Notes under the pieces: generated by a model
Database searches by the model: none
What the model saw: the letters and a program-made list of their open reading frames with translations, nothing else
What the model was told of the DNA's origin: nothing
Part shown: in pieces, positions 32,222-43,805 of the stretch
How positions within the stretch are numbered: position 1 is the first letter of the stretch
How the letters are laid out: each line of letters opens with the position of its first letter
From: Sophora flavescens
Taxonomy: Eukaryota; Streptophyta; Magnoliopsida; Fabales; Fabaceae
Assembly (NCBI GenBank): GCA_030762895.1
Contig: CM061063.1
Span: forward strand, 69,499,836-69,563,835
Length of the DNA: 64,000 nucleotides
Direction: 5' to 3'
Translations under genes and position numbers: made by a program

Positions 32222-33634
32222 TGAAAGACTCAATGACTTGGAGATTTTGATATTTGACAAATACAATTTAATGTGTGTGCAAGTGTTTTAGTGTCAAATT
32301 ACAAAGACAGGTATCAATCAGTGATCAACAAGTTAATTAAGCAAATTCAAGGAAAATATTCAAGGAAGAACTTGAAGGAATCAAGGAGCTGCATGTAGAA
32401 ATCAAAAGAGCAAAGTCAATGATCAAAGGATCATCAAGACCAAGCTTAAAGGAGAATTTTAGATTTAAGTCTTAGATGATTTGTAAGAGAAAGAAATCTC
32501 TTAGTCACAAGATAGCTCAACTAAAAATATGCATGAAGAAAATCAATTTTCATAACCCGTATTAAAAGGAATAAGTTTTTTTTAATGAAAATGATTTTTG
32601 GAAATAAGAAAATTATTTGTCAAGTACAGCCATGTAATCAATGGATGTATCTCTGCTACTGTAACTGACAAATGAATTTAAGGTTCTTCATTCAATACAT
32701 AGATGTATTGAATGGGTGTACTGATGGAGTAACCAAGTTCAAGTTTTTGACAAACTATCAGTATGAAATTGGTTAATACAGCCATGTACTCAACCCCTGT
32801 TCAAGAATCAGAATCAAGAAAACAGATTCTGTTATCAGACCCAAATCTATTTTGATTGATCCCAATGGCTATAACTTGTTTTCTATATAAAGTGGGATCA
32901 AAGGAACACTTTTAACATATCAGAATTTTACAAAATCAATTTAAGAGATCAATTGTGAAAATCATTCATCTTCTTGCTTGAGCTTCATTGTGAAAAAGAG
33001 TGTTTCAATTCTCATAAGAACTTCAACTTGTATATCTGACTTCTGTGAGTTAGGAATCAATCTTTCTGTACTTTTCGATTGTAAAGAAAGTTGGATCTCT
33101 AAACTGATTGTGTGGTATCTCTAAACTCAAACTCTTTAATTTATATCTTGCGCATATAACTGTGATCTTGATGTTCTAAGTTTTCAATTGATATCAGTTC
33201 TTGATCTGTTTATTATGAATTAAAACCAGAGTATTACTGCAATCAATCTTGAGTTATTAATTTTTCAAAACTGAGTTGATTAAGACTGTTCTTGATCACT
33301 GAAACTGATATATTGTAACATCAATTCTTGACTGATTAAGGCCTGTATCTAATACTTGTATGACCCTGAACTGAACTTCTTCCTGTTTGATTCAATCACT
33401 GTTTAATTGATAGCTGTGAGCTGTGAACTTGAATCTTATTACTGATTTATCTTTCTAGATTAATCTTTCTTTCCTCACCACCTTCTATTCAAGATTTCAT
33501 AAAAAGTCCTTCACTATTTTTGTAAAAGATCCTGAGGCAACTTTGATTTGAAAAGTATAGTTTTTGAAAAGCTTTTTGAAAGCTCAATTCACACCCCACC
33601 CCCCACCCCTCGAGTCTTTGAAGCCAAAACAACA
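32222..33634 (+). repeat. SR-B 5' LTR
   Basis: This is 1413 bp. It begins TGAAAGACTCAATGAC, the TATA box TATATAAAG is near 32884, and it ends CAAAACAACA. It lacks about 230 bp near 33085 that are present in the 3' LTR. Confidence 0.9.
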
Positions 33635-33635
33635 A

Positions 33636-33647
33636 TTGGCATCAGAG
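33636..33647 (+). other. SR-B primer binding site
   Basis: TTGGCATCAGAG, a Met-tRNA type PBS usual for SIRE elements, one base after the LTR. Confidence 0.9.
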
Positions 33648-33682
33648 TTAAACTCTTAAGTTTGGCTTAACAGCTATAAAGT

Positions 33683-35427
33683 ATGGCTTCCAATGACTGT
33701 TTGAATGAAGGGGCTTCCCTTGCACGCCCTCCTGCCTTCAATGGATCTGAGTATATCTATTGGAAGGAAAGAATGGTAATCTTTCTTGAGGCAACATCTG
33801 TTGACATATGGGATGCAGTAGAAAATGGACCATTTGTCCCCTCTACTATAGATGCTAATGGTGCTCCAAGAAATAAGCCTAAAACTGAATGGAATGAGGA
33901 TGATAAGAAAAGAGTTCAATATAATGCACGTGCTAAGAATATTATAACATCTGCTTTAAGCCGTGATGAGTTTTTCAGGGTTTCAAATTACAAATCAGCA
34001 AAGGATATGTGGGATACATTGCAAGTAACACATGAAGGAACCACAGATATCAAAAGAGCAAGAATGAACACTCTCACACATGAGTATGAGCTGTTCAGAA
34101 TGAAGCAAGGAGAATCTATGACTGAAATGCAAAAGAGATTCACTCACATTGTCAACCAACTTGCTGGTATTGGAAAAGCTATATCAAATGAGGATCAAAT
34201 TAACAAAGTAATGAGATGCTTGAGCAGGGAATGGCAGACTAAAGTCACTGCAATCTCAGAATCTATGAGACCTCTCATCAATGACCATTGCCACATTGTT
34301 TGGAAAATTGCAAGAGCATGAATTGGATTTGAACAGACTGAATGAGAATGAAGAAACTGACAAAAAGAAAAAGGGATTGGCTCTAAAATCACAAGTCAGA
34401 GAAGTAGAAGACAGTGATGATAATGATTCAGCACAAGAGGCAGAATCTGAAGAAGAGATGGGAATGCTAGTTAGAAAATTCAAGAAGTTCCTAAAGAAGA
34501 AAGGAAACTTCAAAAGAAAGCCATCCACTTTTCAAAGGAGAAATTTCATCAAAGGTGACAACTCTTCCAACAACATCACATGCTATGAATGTGGAAAGAT
34601 TGGCCACATGAAGCTTGACTGTCCAAAAACTGGAAAAGAAGGACAAAACAGAAAAGTTTGACTCAAAGGACAAGAAGTGGAGGAAGCCAAGAAATGCCTA
34701 CATTGCTTGGGATGATAATGATGTAGATTCCACTGAAGAATCTGAATCTAAGGAGCCAAACTTGTGTTTGATAGCCAGCAATAACAGTGATTCAGAGAGT
34801 GAGGTAAATTCTGATTCACAACCTACTTTTGATGAATTGCAAGATGCATTTGATGAGTTACATGCTGAATATCTTAAGATTGTTAAACAACTTGTCTCGT
34901 CTAGAAAAATAATTGCTAAACAATGTGATGATTATGCATGCTTGAAAATGAAAGAAAGAGAATTAGAAGCTAGGAATAAGGTCTTGATTGCATCTAGATC
35001 TAATTGTTCTAAGTGTTGTACATTGACTAAAGAAGTTGAAAAACTGAAAAATGACTTAGCCAAGTTCACAAACGGTAGAGATAACTTGAATGCTTTATTA
35101 GGACATCAAAAGTGTGTATTTGATAAGGATGGAATAGGCTATGAACCTAAGATACATGAGAAATATTTCAAGAATTTTTTTGCTACACCTAAGACATCAA
35201 ACACACCATTTGTTAAATGCAACTTTTGTGCTAGAAACGGTCACACAGCTTCTACTTGTCAATACAGAAAATCAGCATACAATAAATCTAAGTATATATG
35301 GGTTCCTAAAGGAACTATTGCTGCAACTAACTCAAAAGGACCCAAACAGATTTGGGTACCGAAAACACAAACAGATTCTGTTTTTGTAGGTATGTTGGAA
35401 AGCCAAGAATGTGAAGTGGTATCTTGA
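33683..35427 (+). pseudogene. SR-B gag, two frameshifts
   Basis: Three overlapping frames carry one gag: 33683-34321, 34281-34661 and 34615-35427. The first holds the copia gag core (YIYWKERMVIFLEATSVDIW, TLTHEYELFRMKQGESMTEM). The second holds a knuckle CYECGKIGHMKLDC. The third is a long acidic and coiled region with a second finger CNFCARNGHTASTC (Cx2Cx4Hx4C). ATG at 33683 follows the PBS by 35 bp and gives the usual MAS… start. The long C-terminal extension is normal for SIRE. Gag would form the particle. Confidence 0.85.
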
Positions 35428-36794
35428 CATGGCTGTTCCAAGGACATGACTGGAGACAAAACCAAGTTTATTTCCTTTACCCCTAAGTCAAGTGGTAGTG
35501 TTACCTAGGGAGACAACAATAAAGGGAGAATACTTGGCATTGGCAACATTGGAAGTGACTCAACAACAATCATTGAGGATGTACTATATGTTGAGGGACT
35601 AAAAATAACCTATTAAGTATCAGTCAACTATGTGACAAAGGCTTCAAGGTAAAATTCAACTCCAATAGTTGCTTAATAGAAAATCAGTATGATGAAAATT
35701 TGAAATTAATTGGACATAGGACAGATAACATCTATATGCTTGATTTAGAAAATATCTCTTCAAATATTGCATGTTGTCTTATTTCAAAAGAAGAAGAGAA
35801 TTGGCTTTGGCATAGAAGAATTGCACACATTCACATGAACCACTTGAATAAACTGATTTTTAAAGATCTTGTAGTTGGTTTGCCTAAACTGAAATTTGTG
35901 AAAGATGGACTATGTGATGCATGTCAAAAAGGAAAGCAAGTTAAGGTCTCTTTTAAACCAAAGAACATTGTTTCAACAACTAGACCCTTGCAACTTTTAC
36001 ACATGGATTTATTTGGTCCATCTAGAACCAAAAGCTTTGGTGGTAACTTGTATGCATTGGTAATAGTAGATGATTACTCTAGATATACATGGACATATTT
36101 TCTATCTCATAAGAGTGATTCATTTGCTGCATTTAAGAAAATGGCAAAAATTGTGCAAAATGAAAAGGACATGAACATTGTTTCTATAAGAAGTGATCAT
36201 GGGGGAGAACTTCAAAATGAAGTGTTTGAAAACTTTTGTGATGAGCATGGCATTCAACATAATTTTTCTGCTCCTAGAACTCCACAACAAAATGGAGTAG
36301 TGGAAAGGAAGAATAAATCATTAGAGGAGATAGCAAGAACTATGTTGAACGACTCTAGCTTGCCAAAACATTTTTAGGCAGATGCTGTCAATACAGCCTG
36401 CTATGTGCTAAATAGAGTCTTGAAAAGACCAATCTTAAAGAAAACCCCTTATGAGCTTTACAAAGGAAGAAAATCAAATATAGCACATTTTCATGTTTTT
36501 GGTTTCAAATGCTTTGTTCTTAACAATGAAAAGAATAATCTTGTAAAATTTGATCCAAAGGCTGATGAAGGAATTTTCCTAGGTTACTCTCTATCTAGTA
36601 AAGCATTTAGAATATATAATAAGAGAACACAAACTATTGAGGAATCTGTGCATGTGACATTTGATGAGTCTAACCCCAAAAGGTTGGGAAAGGATTCTAT
36701 TATTGATGATCTTGCAGATTCAATTGCGAAAAATCTCCTAGAAGAGAAACAGGACAATGAAGAATATGAAAGCTTAAAGAATGAATTGCTGTAG
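35428..36794 (+). pseudogene. SR-B protease and integrase
   Basis: 35428-35699 holds a shattered protease; fragments such as NNLLSISQLCDKGF are readable in shifted frames, but the catalytic region is frame-broken. From 35700 an open frame carries the integrase: zinc finger (WHRRIAHIHMNHL…CDACQKGKQ), core Asp in LLHMDLFGP, second Asp in IRSDHGGE and Glu in PQQNGVVERKN. A TAG at 36375 interrupts it at a position where copia integrases have Trp. The frame then runs on to 36794 (FKCFVLN, FLGYSLSSKAFRIYN), ending in a double TAG. Confidence 0.85.
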
Positions 36795-37000
36795 TAGGAG
36801 CAAACAGAACAACAGCCTGACCTACCAAAGGAATGGAGGACTGCCAGAAATCATCCAATTGATAACATCATTGGTGAAATTACAAAAGGGGTAACTACTA
36901 GACAATCTCTTAGAAATGCTTGTAATCATATGGCATTTGTGTCTCAAGTAGAACCTAAGAACATAGATGATGCTATAATTGATGAACATTGGACGATGGC
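36795..37000 (+). pseudogene. SR-B integrase-RT linker, cut by Y
   Basis: The frame continues with EQPDLPKEW-like linker sequence, then IDNIIGEITKGVTTRQS, the usual start of the copia RT region. It is broken at codon …HWTMA by Y. The last five bases, ATGGC, are the left copy of the Y target-site duplication. Confidence 0.75.
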
Positions 37001-37592
37001 TGTAATAACCTGATTTTCATTATACTGTTTAATCAATTAAAATATAAGTAATAATATTTTAATATGAAAGTATAAAATATTTTGTTTTAATAAAATAAAA
37101 TCATATTCCTAATCCTCCTTATCATATGAAGTCACAGTAAGATTTTCGGTTGAAAATTCAGACGAAAGTCGGTCTGCGTCTTCACTGCCAGTATAAGTTT
37201 ACTGAGCAGAAAACCTAATTTTGACCCGTGAACGAGATGGTTAGTGTTTTTATCATGTTTCCTTCAACTTTGGTTATTTTGAAAATTTTCGTTCTAAAAT
37301 AAAATATTTTATTCGGGTGAAACATTCAAAAAATACGATCGGATGTGCAACCGGTTACGTATTTAAGCAGTTAAAGGAACCCTAAAGGATGAGAGAAGGC
37401 TTGATGGGATGCCTAATTAAATGCTTATGACACACTTTAAAGTGATCATGTTTACTTTTTCAAATTATAATCTATTTTATTCCAAAAACCCATTAAACCT
37501 TCCTTCAATGATCCAAACAATGCCCTAAACCAAAACTTCCTCTCCAAGCCTTGCTCCCTCTCCTCTAGGCCGTGCACCCCTCCCCCTTCCTC

Positions 37593-37756
37593 TATAAATA
37601 TCACTCTTCATCCTCACTTCATCACTTTCCTTCCTTCTACTCCATTAAAACTCTTAAGCTTTCATATTTTTCTTAACTTCAAGCTTCCAAAGCTCTAGTT
37701 TTTCTTCTTCTTTTCACTAAGTGTTCTTCACCAAAGTTGTTCCTCTTGCTTAGGGT
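37593..37756 (+). promoter_or_regulatory. Y LTR TATA box and candidate splice donor
   Basis: TATAAATA at 37593-37600, then GCTTAGGGTAATACT with GT at 37755-37756, about 163 nt after the TATA box. Confidence 0.4.
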
Positions 37757-38248
37757 AATACTCTCATGTATTCTTTTCTTTAAAAACTTCATCTTCTTCT
37801 AAAGTTTCTTCTTTATGTCATATATGAGCTTTTATCTTCAAAAATCTCTCAAAAATGGTAGAAAACTCCTTTTGAGTTGAAACCAATTTCTATGGTCTTG
37901 TATCTAATTGTAGTTTAACATACTAAGAGGTTGTATAAATCAAAAATCTCCATCCTATATTTCTTGAGGAGGCCGAATCTACTCATGATGGCCTAGGGAG
38001 TGTTTTGTTTCAACTTCTTTTACATGATCATGTGTTAGTTTTTTTAAGTGTTCCTTGATCATTGAATCCATAAATCTCGGAAGGTTTTGATAGCTTGTTT
38101 TCCCATGATGGCCAAAACTATGTATTAGTGGCCTAGGATACTATGTTTCAACTTATCCAAGTGAGACCATGAACTTAGAACCCTAATACATTGTGATGCT
38201 TTACTTTATTGTTGCTTCATTTATTTATTGTGCTTTCTTTATGGCTTT

Positions 38249-39859
38249 CCTTACTTGTGCTTATTTATTTTTATGTCTTTATGTTTCTGTTCATGTCATT
38301 TACTTCCATGTTCTTTATATTCATGTCTTTTATTTTATGTCATTTATATTTATGTCATTTACTTTTATGTCATTTATGTTTATGTCATTTATGATTCATT
38401 TACTTATGTCATTATGCATTAATTACTTATAGGCGTATGTTGTTCTTACTTTATGTGCTTATGAGCTTTGTTATTTAAAGTCCTATGTTGCTTCCAAGAT
38501 GATCATAGACTTGAGCTCCATAAGTTATTGGATGCTAAAAAGTCTAAGAGATTGGAAAATTTAAAGATTTCTATCATGAAAACCCAAGGATGACCGAATC
38601 TTAAAGGTTATGGACCTAGGGTGTTTCGTTTTTCATTTTCCAAAGTGATCATGGTTTTGAGCTCCTTACTATTAATGGATGCGAAACCAAAGAGATTGTA
38701 AAGTTTAAATGTTCCTAGCCTATCTTATTGGTCAAGGCCGAATCTCCATCAAGTGTAACTTGGTGGGATTTTTGTTCAACTTTGTTTAAAGTAATCTTGT
38801 TTTAAACTCCTAGCACTTAAGGATCATAAATCCCTAAGTTGCATGTGTTTTGGAAACTTCTAGCACTTAAGGATCATAAATCCAAGAGTCGCATAAATTT
38901 CGGAAACCCCTAATCCTAGCTTATTGTATGAACCGAACCTATACCTTGTGGTTAGTGTTCTTTGATTGAGTTTTAAATCATGATTTCATGTTTTGTAACC
39001 TTAGACATCCATCTCGTAGGAAACGAGGACGTTCGTGGTATACCTCTTCGAGTATCTAATCTCCTTACCTTCACAGAAGGTGGAGTTAATACCTTGTGGT
39101 GTGACAACGCGGAGCTTCGAGTTCGGGAGTTCGGTGATAACCCAGGTGGGGGAAAGAATCAACCTATCGTCGGAATCGATAAGTAGTATATTATGTAGTA
39201 ATTATGTAGGGCGACCTAAACCTTACTAGAAGTCAAATAATCGACAAGACCAGAATCGCTTTAAATTGCTTTTATAAAACATCCATGGTGATTCGGGGAT
39301 TGTAGGTTGATCGATATTAGGTTGATGTTTATACTGTTGATGGTTGATTTGAGCTTTATTACCTTTATTGAACTAATTTAGTGCTATGTTGATGTTTTGA
39401 AATATCTTTGATTGACTTGATGTTATGCAGGATCTGTGCGGTATTTAATTTATGCTTAGTGGATTAAGCGAATATATATGTGTGGTCTAAGAGATGAGTT
39501 ATTTTGGGCGTGAGGATCATGATGATTTTTAGAGGTGCCTAACCTACATGAAATATGTTAAAGAGGTGTTGTGACATAGAGCATGTGATGAGGTCTTGAT
39601 GAGAGGTTAAGGCACTAGGTTATGACCATAGGAGTCTGCGAGGTTCATAAGTTGTGTTGTTTCTATAACCGTATGTGGGACACATACAAGACCCAAAGTC
39701 CTTGTGGGACCGTCCAAAGGGTAAACTTAACTTGTGCAGCTACGAGTGCATTGCTTTGCATGAGCACCTCTGGGAGTGGACGAGGTGTGCACCGGGATCA
39801 TCGTGCAGCTGTAGTGTCACACTTTGCGTGAGCGTTCTTACCATAGTGAAGGTGTGCAC
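38249..39859 (+). repeat. Direct repeat copy 1 (Y 5' LTR middle)
   Basis: This is about 1.61 kb and almost identical to 39910-41520. It contains TTTATGTCATTTA-type short repeats (38295-38410), a doubled CTAGCACTTAAGGATCATAAAT (38811 and 38863), and the conserved GGTGGGGGAAAGAA word (39146). Frames at 38193-38432 and 38980-39186 are repeat-driven or unsupported. Confidence 0.85.
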
Positions 39860-39909
39860 AAGTATGTCTTTCATGTTTCTCAGTTGAGAAAGTACTATCC
39901 TAATCCTAT
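39854..39909 (+). pseudogene. Chromovirus integrase C-terminal scar in Y
   Basis: One frame reads VHKYVFHVSQLRKYYPNPI. This matches the conserved end of chromovirus integrases (VFHVSQLRKY). It is flanked on both sides by LTR sequence, and GTGCAC may be microhomology at the left join. Confidence 0.7.
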
Positions 39910-41520
39910 CCTTACTTGTGCTTATTTATTTTTATGTCTTTATGTTGCTGTTCATGTCATTTACTTCCATGTTCTTTATATTCATGTCTTTTATTTTATG
40001 TCATTTATATTTATGTCATTTACTTTTATGTCATTTATGTTTATGTCATTTATGATTCATTTACTTATGTCATTATGCATTAATTACTTATAGGCGTATG
40101 TTGTTCTTACTTTATGTGCTTATGAGCTTTGTTATTTAAAGTCCTATGTTGCTTCCAAGATGATCATAGACTTGAGCTCCATAAGTTATTGGATGCTAAA
40201 AAGTCTAAGAGATTGGAAAATTTAAAGATTTCTATCATGAAAACCCAAGGATGACCGAATCTTAAAGGTTATGGACCTAGGGTGTTTCGTTTTTCATTTT
40301 CCAAAGTGATCATGGTTTTGAGCTCCTTACTATTAATGGATGCGAAACCAAAGAGATTGGAAAGTTTAAATGTTCCTAGCCTATCTTATTGGTCAAGGTT
40401 GAATCTCCATCAAGTGTAACTTGGTGGGATTTTTGTTCAACTTTGTTTAAAGTAATCTTGTTTTAAACTCCTAGCACTTAAGGATCATAAATCCCTAAGT
40501 TGCATGTGTTTTGGAAACTTCTAGCACTTAAGGATCATAAATCCAAGAGTCGCATAAATTTCGGAAAACCCTAATCCTAGTTTATTGTATGAACCGAACC
40601 TATACCTTGTGGTTAGTGTTCTTTGATTGAGTTTTAACTCATGGTTTCATGTTTTGTAACCTTAGACTTCCATATCGGAGGAAACGAGGACGTTCGTGGT
40701 ATACCTCTTCGAGTATCGAATCTCCTTACCTTCACAGAAGGTGGAGTTAATACTTTGTGGTGTGACAACAAGGAGCTTCAAGTTCGGGAGTTCGGTGATA
40801 ACCCAGGTGGGGGAAAGAATCAACCTATCGTCGGAATCGATAAGTAGTAGATTATGTAGAAATTATGTAGGGCGACCTAAACCTTACTAGAAGTCGAATA
40901 ATCGACAAGACCAGAAACGCTTTAAATTGCTTTTATAAAACATCAATGGTATTCGGGGATTGTAGGTTGATCGATATTAGGTTGATGTTTATACTGTTGA
41001 TGGTTGATTTGAGTTTTATTACCTTTATTGAACTAATTTAGTGCTATGTTGATGTTTTGAAATATCTTTGATTGACTTGATGTTATGCATGATCTGTGTG
41101 GTATTTAATTTATGCTTAGTGGATTAAGCGAATATATATATGTGGTCTAAGAGATGAGTTGTTTTGGGCATGAGGATCATGATGATTTTTAGAGGTGCCT
41201 AACCTACATGAAATATGTTAAAGAGGTGTTGTGACATAGAGCATGTGATGAGGTCTTGATGAGAGGTTAAGGCACTAGGTTATGACCATAGGAGTTTGTG
41301 AGGTTCATAAGTTGTGTTGTTTCTATAACCGTATGTGGGACACATACAAGACCCGAAGTCCTTGTGGGACCGTCCAAAGGGTAAACTTAACTTGTGCAGC
41401 TACGAGTGTCATTGCTTTGCATGAGCACCTCTGGGAGTGGACGAGGTGTGCACCGGGATCATCGTGCAATTGTAGTGTCATGCTTTGCGTGAGAGTTCTT
41501 ACCATGGTGAAGGTGTGCAC
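39910..41520 (+). repeat. Direct repeat copy 2 (Y 3' LTR middle)
   Basis: This is the second copy of the 1.61 kb segment. It continues into LTR sequence not present after copy 1, including three or four repeats of a TGTCATTGCTTTGCATGAGCA…GTGTGCACCGGG unit with a period near 70-75 bp (41395-41665). Confidence 0.85.
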
Positions 41521-42322
41521 CGGTATAATCGTGCAGCTATAGTGTCATTGCTTTGCATGAGCACCCACGGTCCGGGGTGTGCACCGGGTTTAATGTGCAG
41601 CTATAGTGTCATTGCTTTGCATGAGCATTCTCACCATGACTAAGGATGTGCACCGGGAATGGGACGTGTCGCTTGGACGACTGACCGATAACCATAACTA
41701 TGATAGGGAAACCACAGCCATTTTCAGTATCAAGTTTTAGTTGTAGGAGTGAGGGTAGGATGGATATAAGAATTTTATGGAAGATGGATGACTTGACTGA
41801 TGTTGTGTCTGTGATAATTACTCTATAGTTTACTATGACTCTTTTCCGCTTTTGATGATAGAACTGTTTCTTATCCCCTATATATTTATGTATGTTATAT
41901 TTTGTCTCCTTGTGGAACCGTACGAGAAGACCCTGTGGATGAACGTAACCAGGAGGAGTTGGATGGAACTCCCTACGAACCGGATGTCGGAGGACGAGCT
42001 GTGACCCATGGTGATTAGGGTCTAGTTAGTTATGGTCAGTGCGTCTGTGTCGTGAAGCTTTATCTTTCCGCTTATGTTTTGTATAACTATGCACCAGTTC
42101 GGGATCCTATTGATGGGATGCCTTGAAACAGTGTTTGGATAACTCTGTTGCGTTAAGTATGTGTAATATATTTATGTTTGCATATTCTGTTCTATATGAA
42201 TCTATTTACTTAAGAAATTAAGTTTCAATTTTTACGTAATTTTCACGTTAAGCATGCGATTAAGTAATTAAATAATGAGATTTTAAACTAAATGGCACAA
42301 CGGGGCACAACGGGGTGTCTCA

Positions 42323-43805
42323 ATGGCTATGCAAGATGAGTTAAACCAGTTTGAAAGAAACCAAGTTTGGAAACTAGTGCCTAAACCCAAGAACTGTCAA
42401 GTAATAGGTACAAAATGGGTTTTTAGGAATAAACTAGATGAAAATGGTATAATTGTAAGAAACAAGGCTAGATTGGTAGCCAAAGGGTATAACCAAGAAG
42501 AAGGCATAGATTATGATGAAACATACGCACCAGTAGCAAGATTAGAAGCTATAAGAATGCTACTTGCTTATGCTTGCATAATGAAATTTAAATTGTATCA
42601 AATGGATGTTAAGAGTGCTTTCTTAAATGGATTTATACAAGAGGAAGTGTATGTTGGTCAACCACCTGGTTTTGAGAATAATGAATTGCCTACCATGTTT
42701 ATAAACGGTCTAAAGCACTATATGGCTTAAAGCAAGCTCCTAGAGCTTGGTATGAAAGGTTAAGTAATTTTCTCATTATAAAAGGATTTAAAAGAGGTTA
42801 AGTTGACACAACTTTGTTCACTAAGAAAAAGGCACACAACATTTTACTTGTACAAATATATGTGGATGATATAACTTTTGGTGCCACTAATGAGCATTTG
42901 TGCAATGAGTTTGCAAGTCTTATGCAGAGTGAGTTTGAAATGTCAATGATGGGTGAGCTGAACTTTTTCCTTGGACTGCAAATAAAGTAAACTAAAAATG
43001 GAATCTTTGTTAGCCAAACCAAGTACTGCAATGAGTTGATCAAGAAGTTTGGCATGGAAAATGCTAAGGAGATGGCTACTCCAATGAGTACCTCCTGTTA
43101 TCTGGACAAGGATGAGCAAGGTAAACCTGTTGATGTTTCTAAATTCAGAGGAATGATAGGCTCACTACTTTATCTTACTGCTAGTAGGCCTGATATCATG
43201 TTTAGTGTATTCATGTGTGCTAGGTATCAAGCAAATCCAAAAGAATCACACTTAACAGCAGTTAAAAGGATAATTAAGTATCTGTTAGGAACAAAAGACA
43301 TGGGATTATGGTATCCCAAGGGAGCTACATGTACTTTAATTAGCTATTCAGACTCTAATTTTGCTGGTTGTAAACTAGATAGAAAGAGTACTAGTGGAAC
43401 TTGCCATTTACTAGGAAACTCATTAGTATCATGGTTCAGTAAGAAACAATCTAGTGTGGCTTATCCACTGCAGAGGCTGAATATGTAGCAGCTGGTAGCT
43501 GTTGTGCACAGGTTTTATGGATGAAACAACAATTAGTTGATTATGGTGTGCAACTAAACCAAGTTCCTATTAGATGTGACAATACAAGTACAATTAACCT
43601 AACTAAAAATCCCATAATGCACTATAGAACTAAACACATAGAAATCAAACATCACTTCATTAGAGATCATGTTCAAAGTAGAGAAATTGAGATTGAATAT
43701 GTTGATACAACTAAACAACTTGCTGATATTTTTACCAAGCCCTTGAACAAGGAAAGCTTCTTTTTTAGAAGAGAATTGGGCATAATTGATCAATCCTATA
43801 TCTAA
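42323..43805 (+). pseudogene. SR-B reverse transcriptase and RNase H
   Basis: The frame resumes after Y at MQDELNQFERNQVWKLV. RT motifs are GTKWVFRNK, DETYAPVARLEAIR, YQMDVKSAFLNG, then in a shifted frame ALYGLKQAPRAWYERL and the catalytic YVDD (LLVQIYVDDITFG, about 42860). Connection and RNase H follow (YLTASRPDIMFSV; SYSDSNFAGCKLDRKSTSG, about 43350; AEAEYVAA; THHxI-like end KHIEIKHHFIRDHV). Frameshifts near 42700 and 43470 and stops near 42800 and 42990 inactivate it. Full-length SIRE-type RT-RNase H without large deletions. Confidence 0.9.

Larger units (their letters stand above)
37001..42322 (+). mobile_element. Y: collapsed Tekay-type element, two truncated LTRs around a pol scar
   Basis: This is 5322 bp with TGTAATAACCTG…GTGTCTCA ends and a perfect duplication ATGGC (36996-37000, 42323-42327). 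It first looks like one LTR with a 1.6 kb tandem duplication (38249-39859 and 39910-41520, offset 1661). Between the copies lies 39854-39909, which reads as a chromovirus integrase C-terminus. Y is therefore the 5' LTR lacking its last 800 bp or so, a 56-bp internal remnant, and the 3' LTR lacking its first 1250 bp or so. The reconstructed LTR length is about 3.66 kb. Confidence 0.8.

Noticed and set aside
38193..38432. Hydrophobic 79-codon ORF resembling a membrane protein
   Set aside because: It is a translation of TTTATGTCATTTA short repeats. The apparent membrane spans are low complexity, and it recurs only because the LTR piece is duplicated.
38980..39186. 68-codon ORF repeated at 40641-40847
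   Set aside because: It is repeated only because both lie in the two LTR pieces of Y. Z does not keep the frame, so I do not call it coding.
37001..42322. Segmental tandem duplication of 1.66 kb in host DNA
   Set aside because: The outer TG…CA ends, the ATGGC duplication and the integrase scar show it is a collapsed LTR element.
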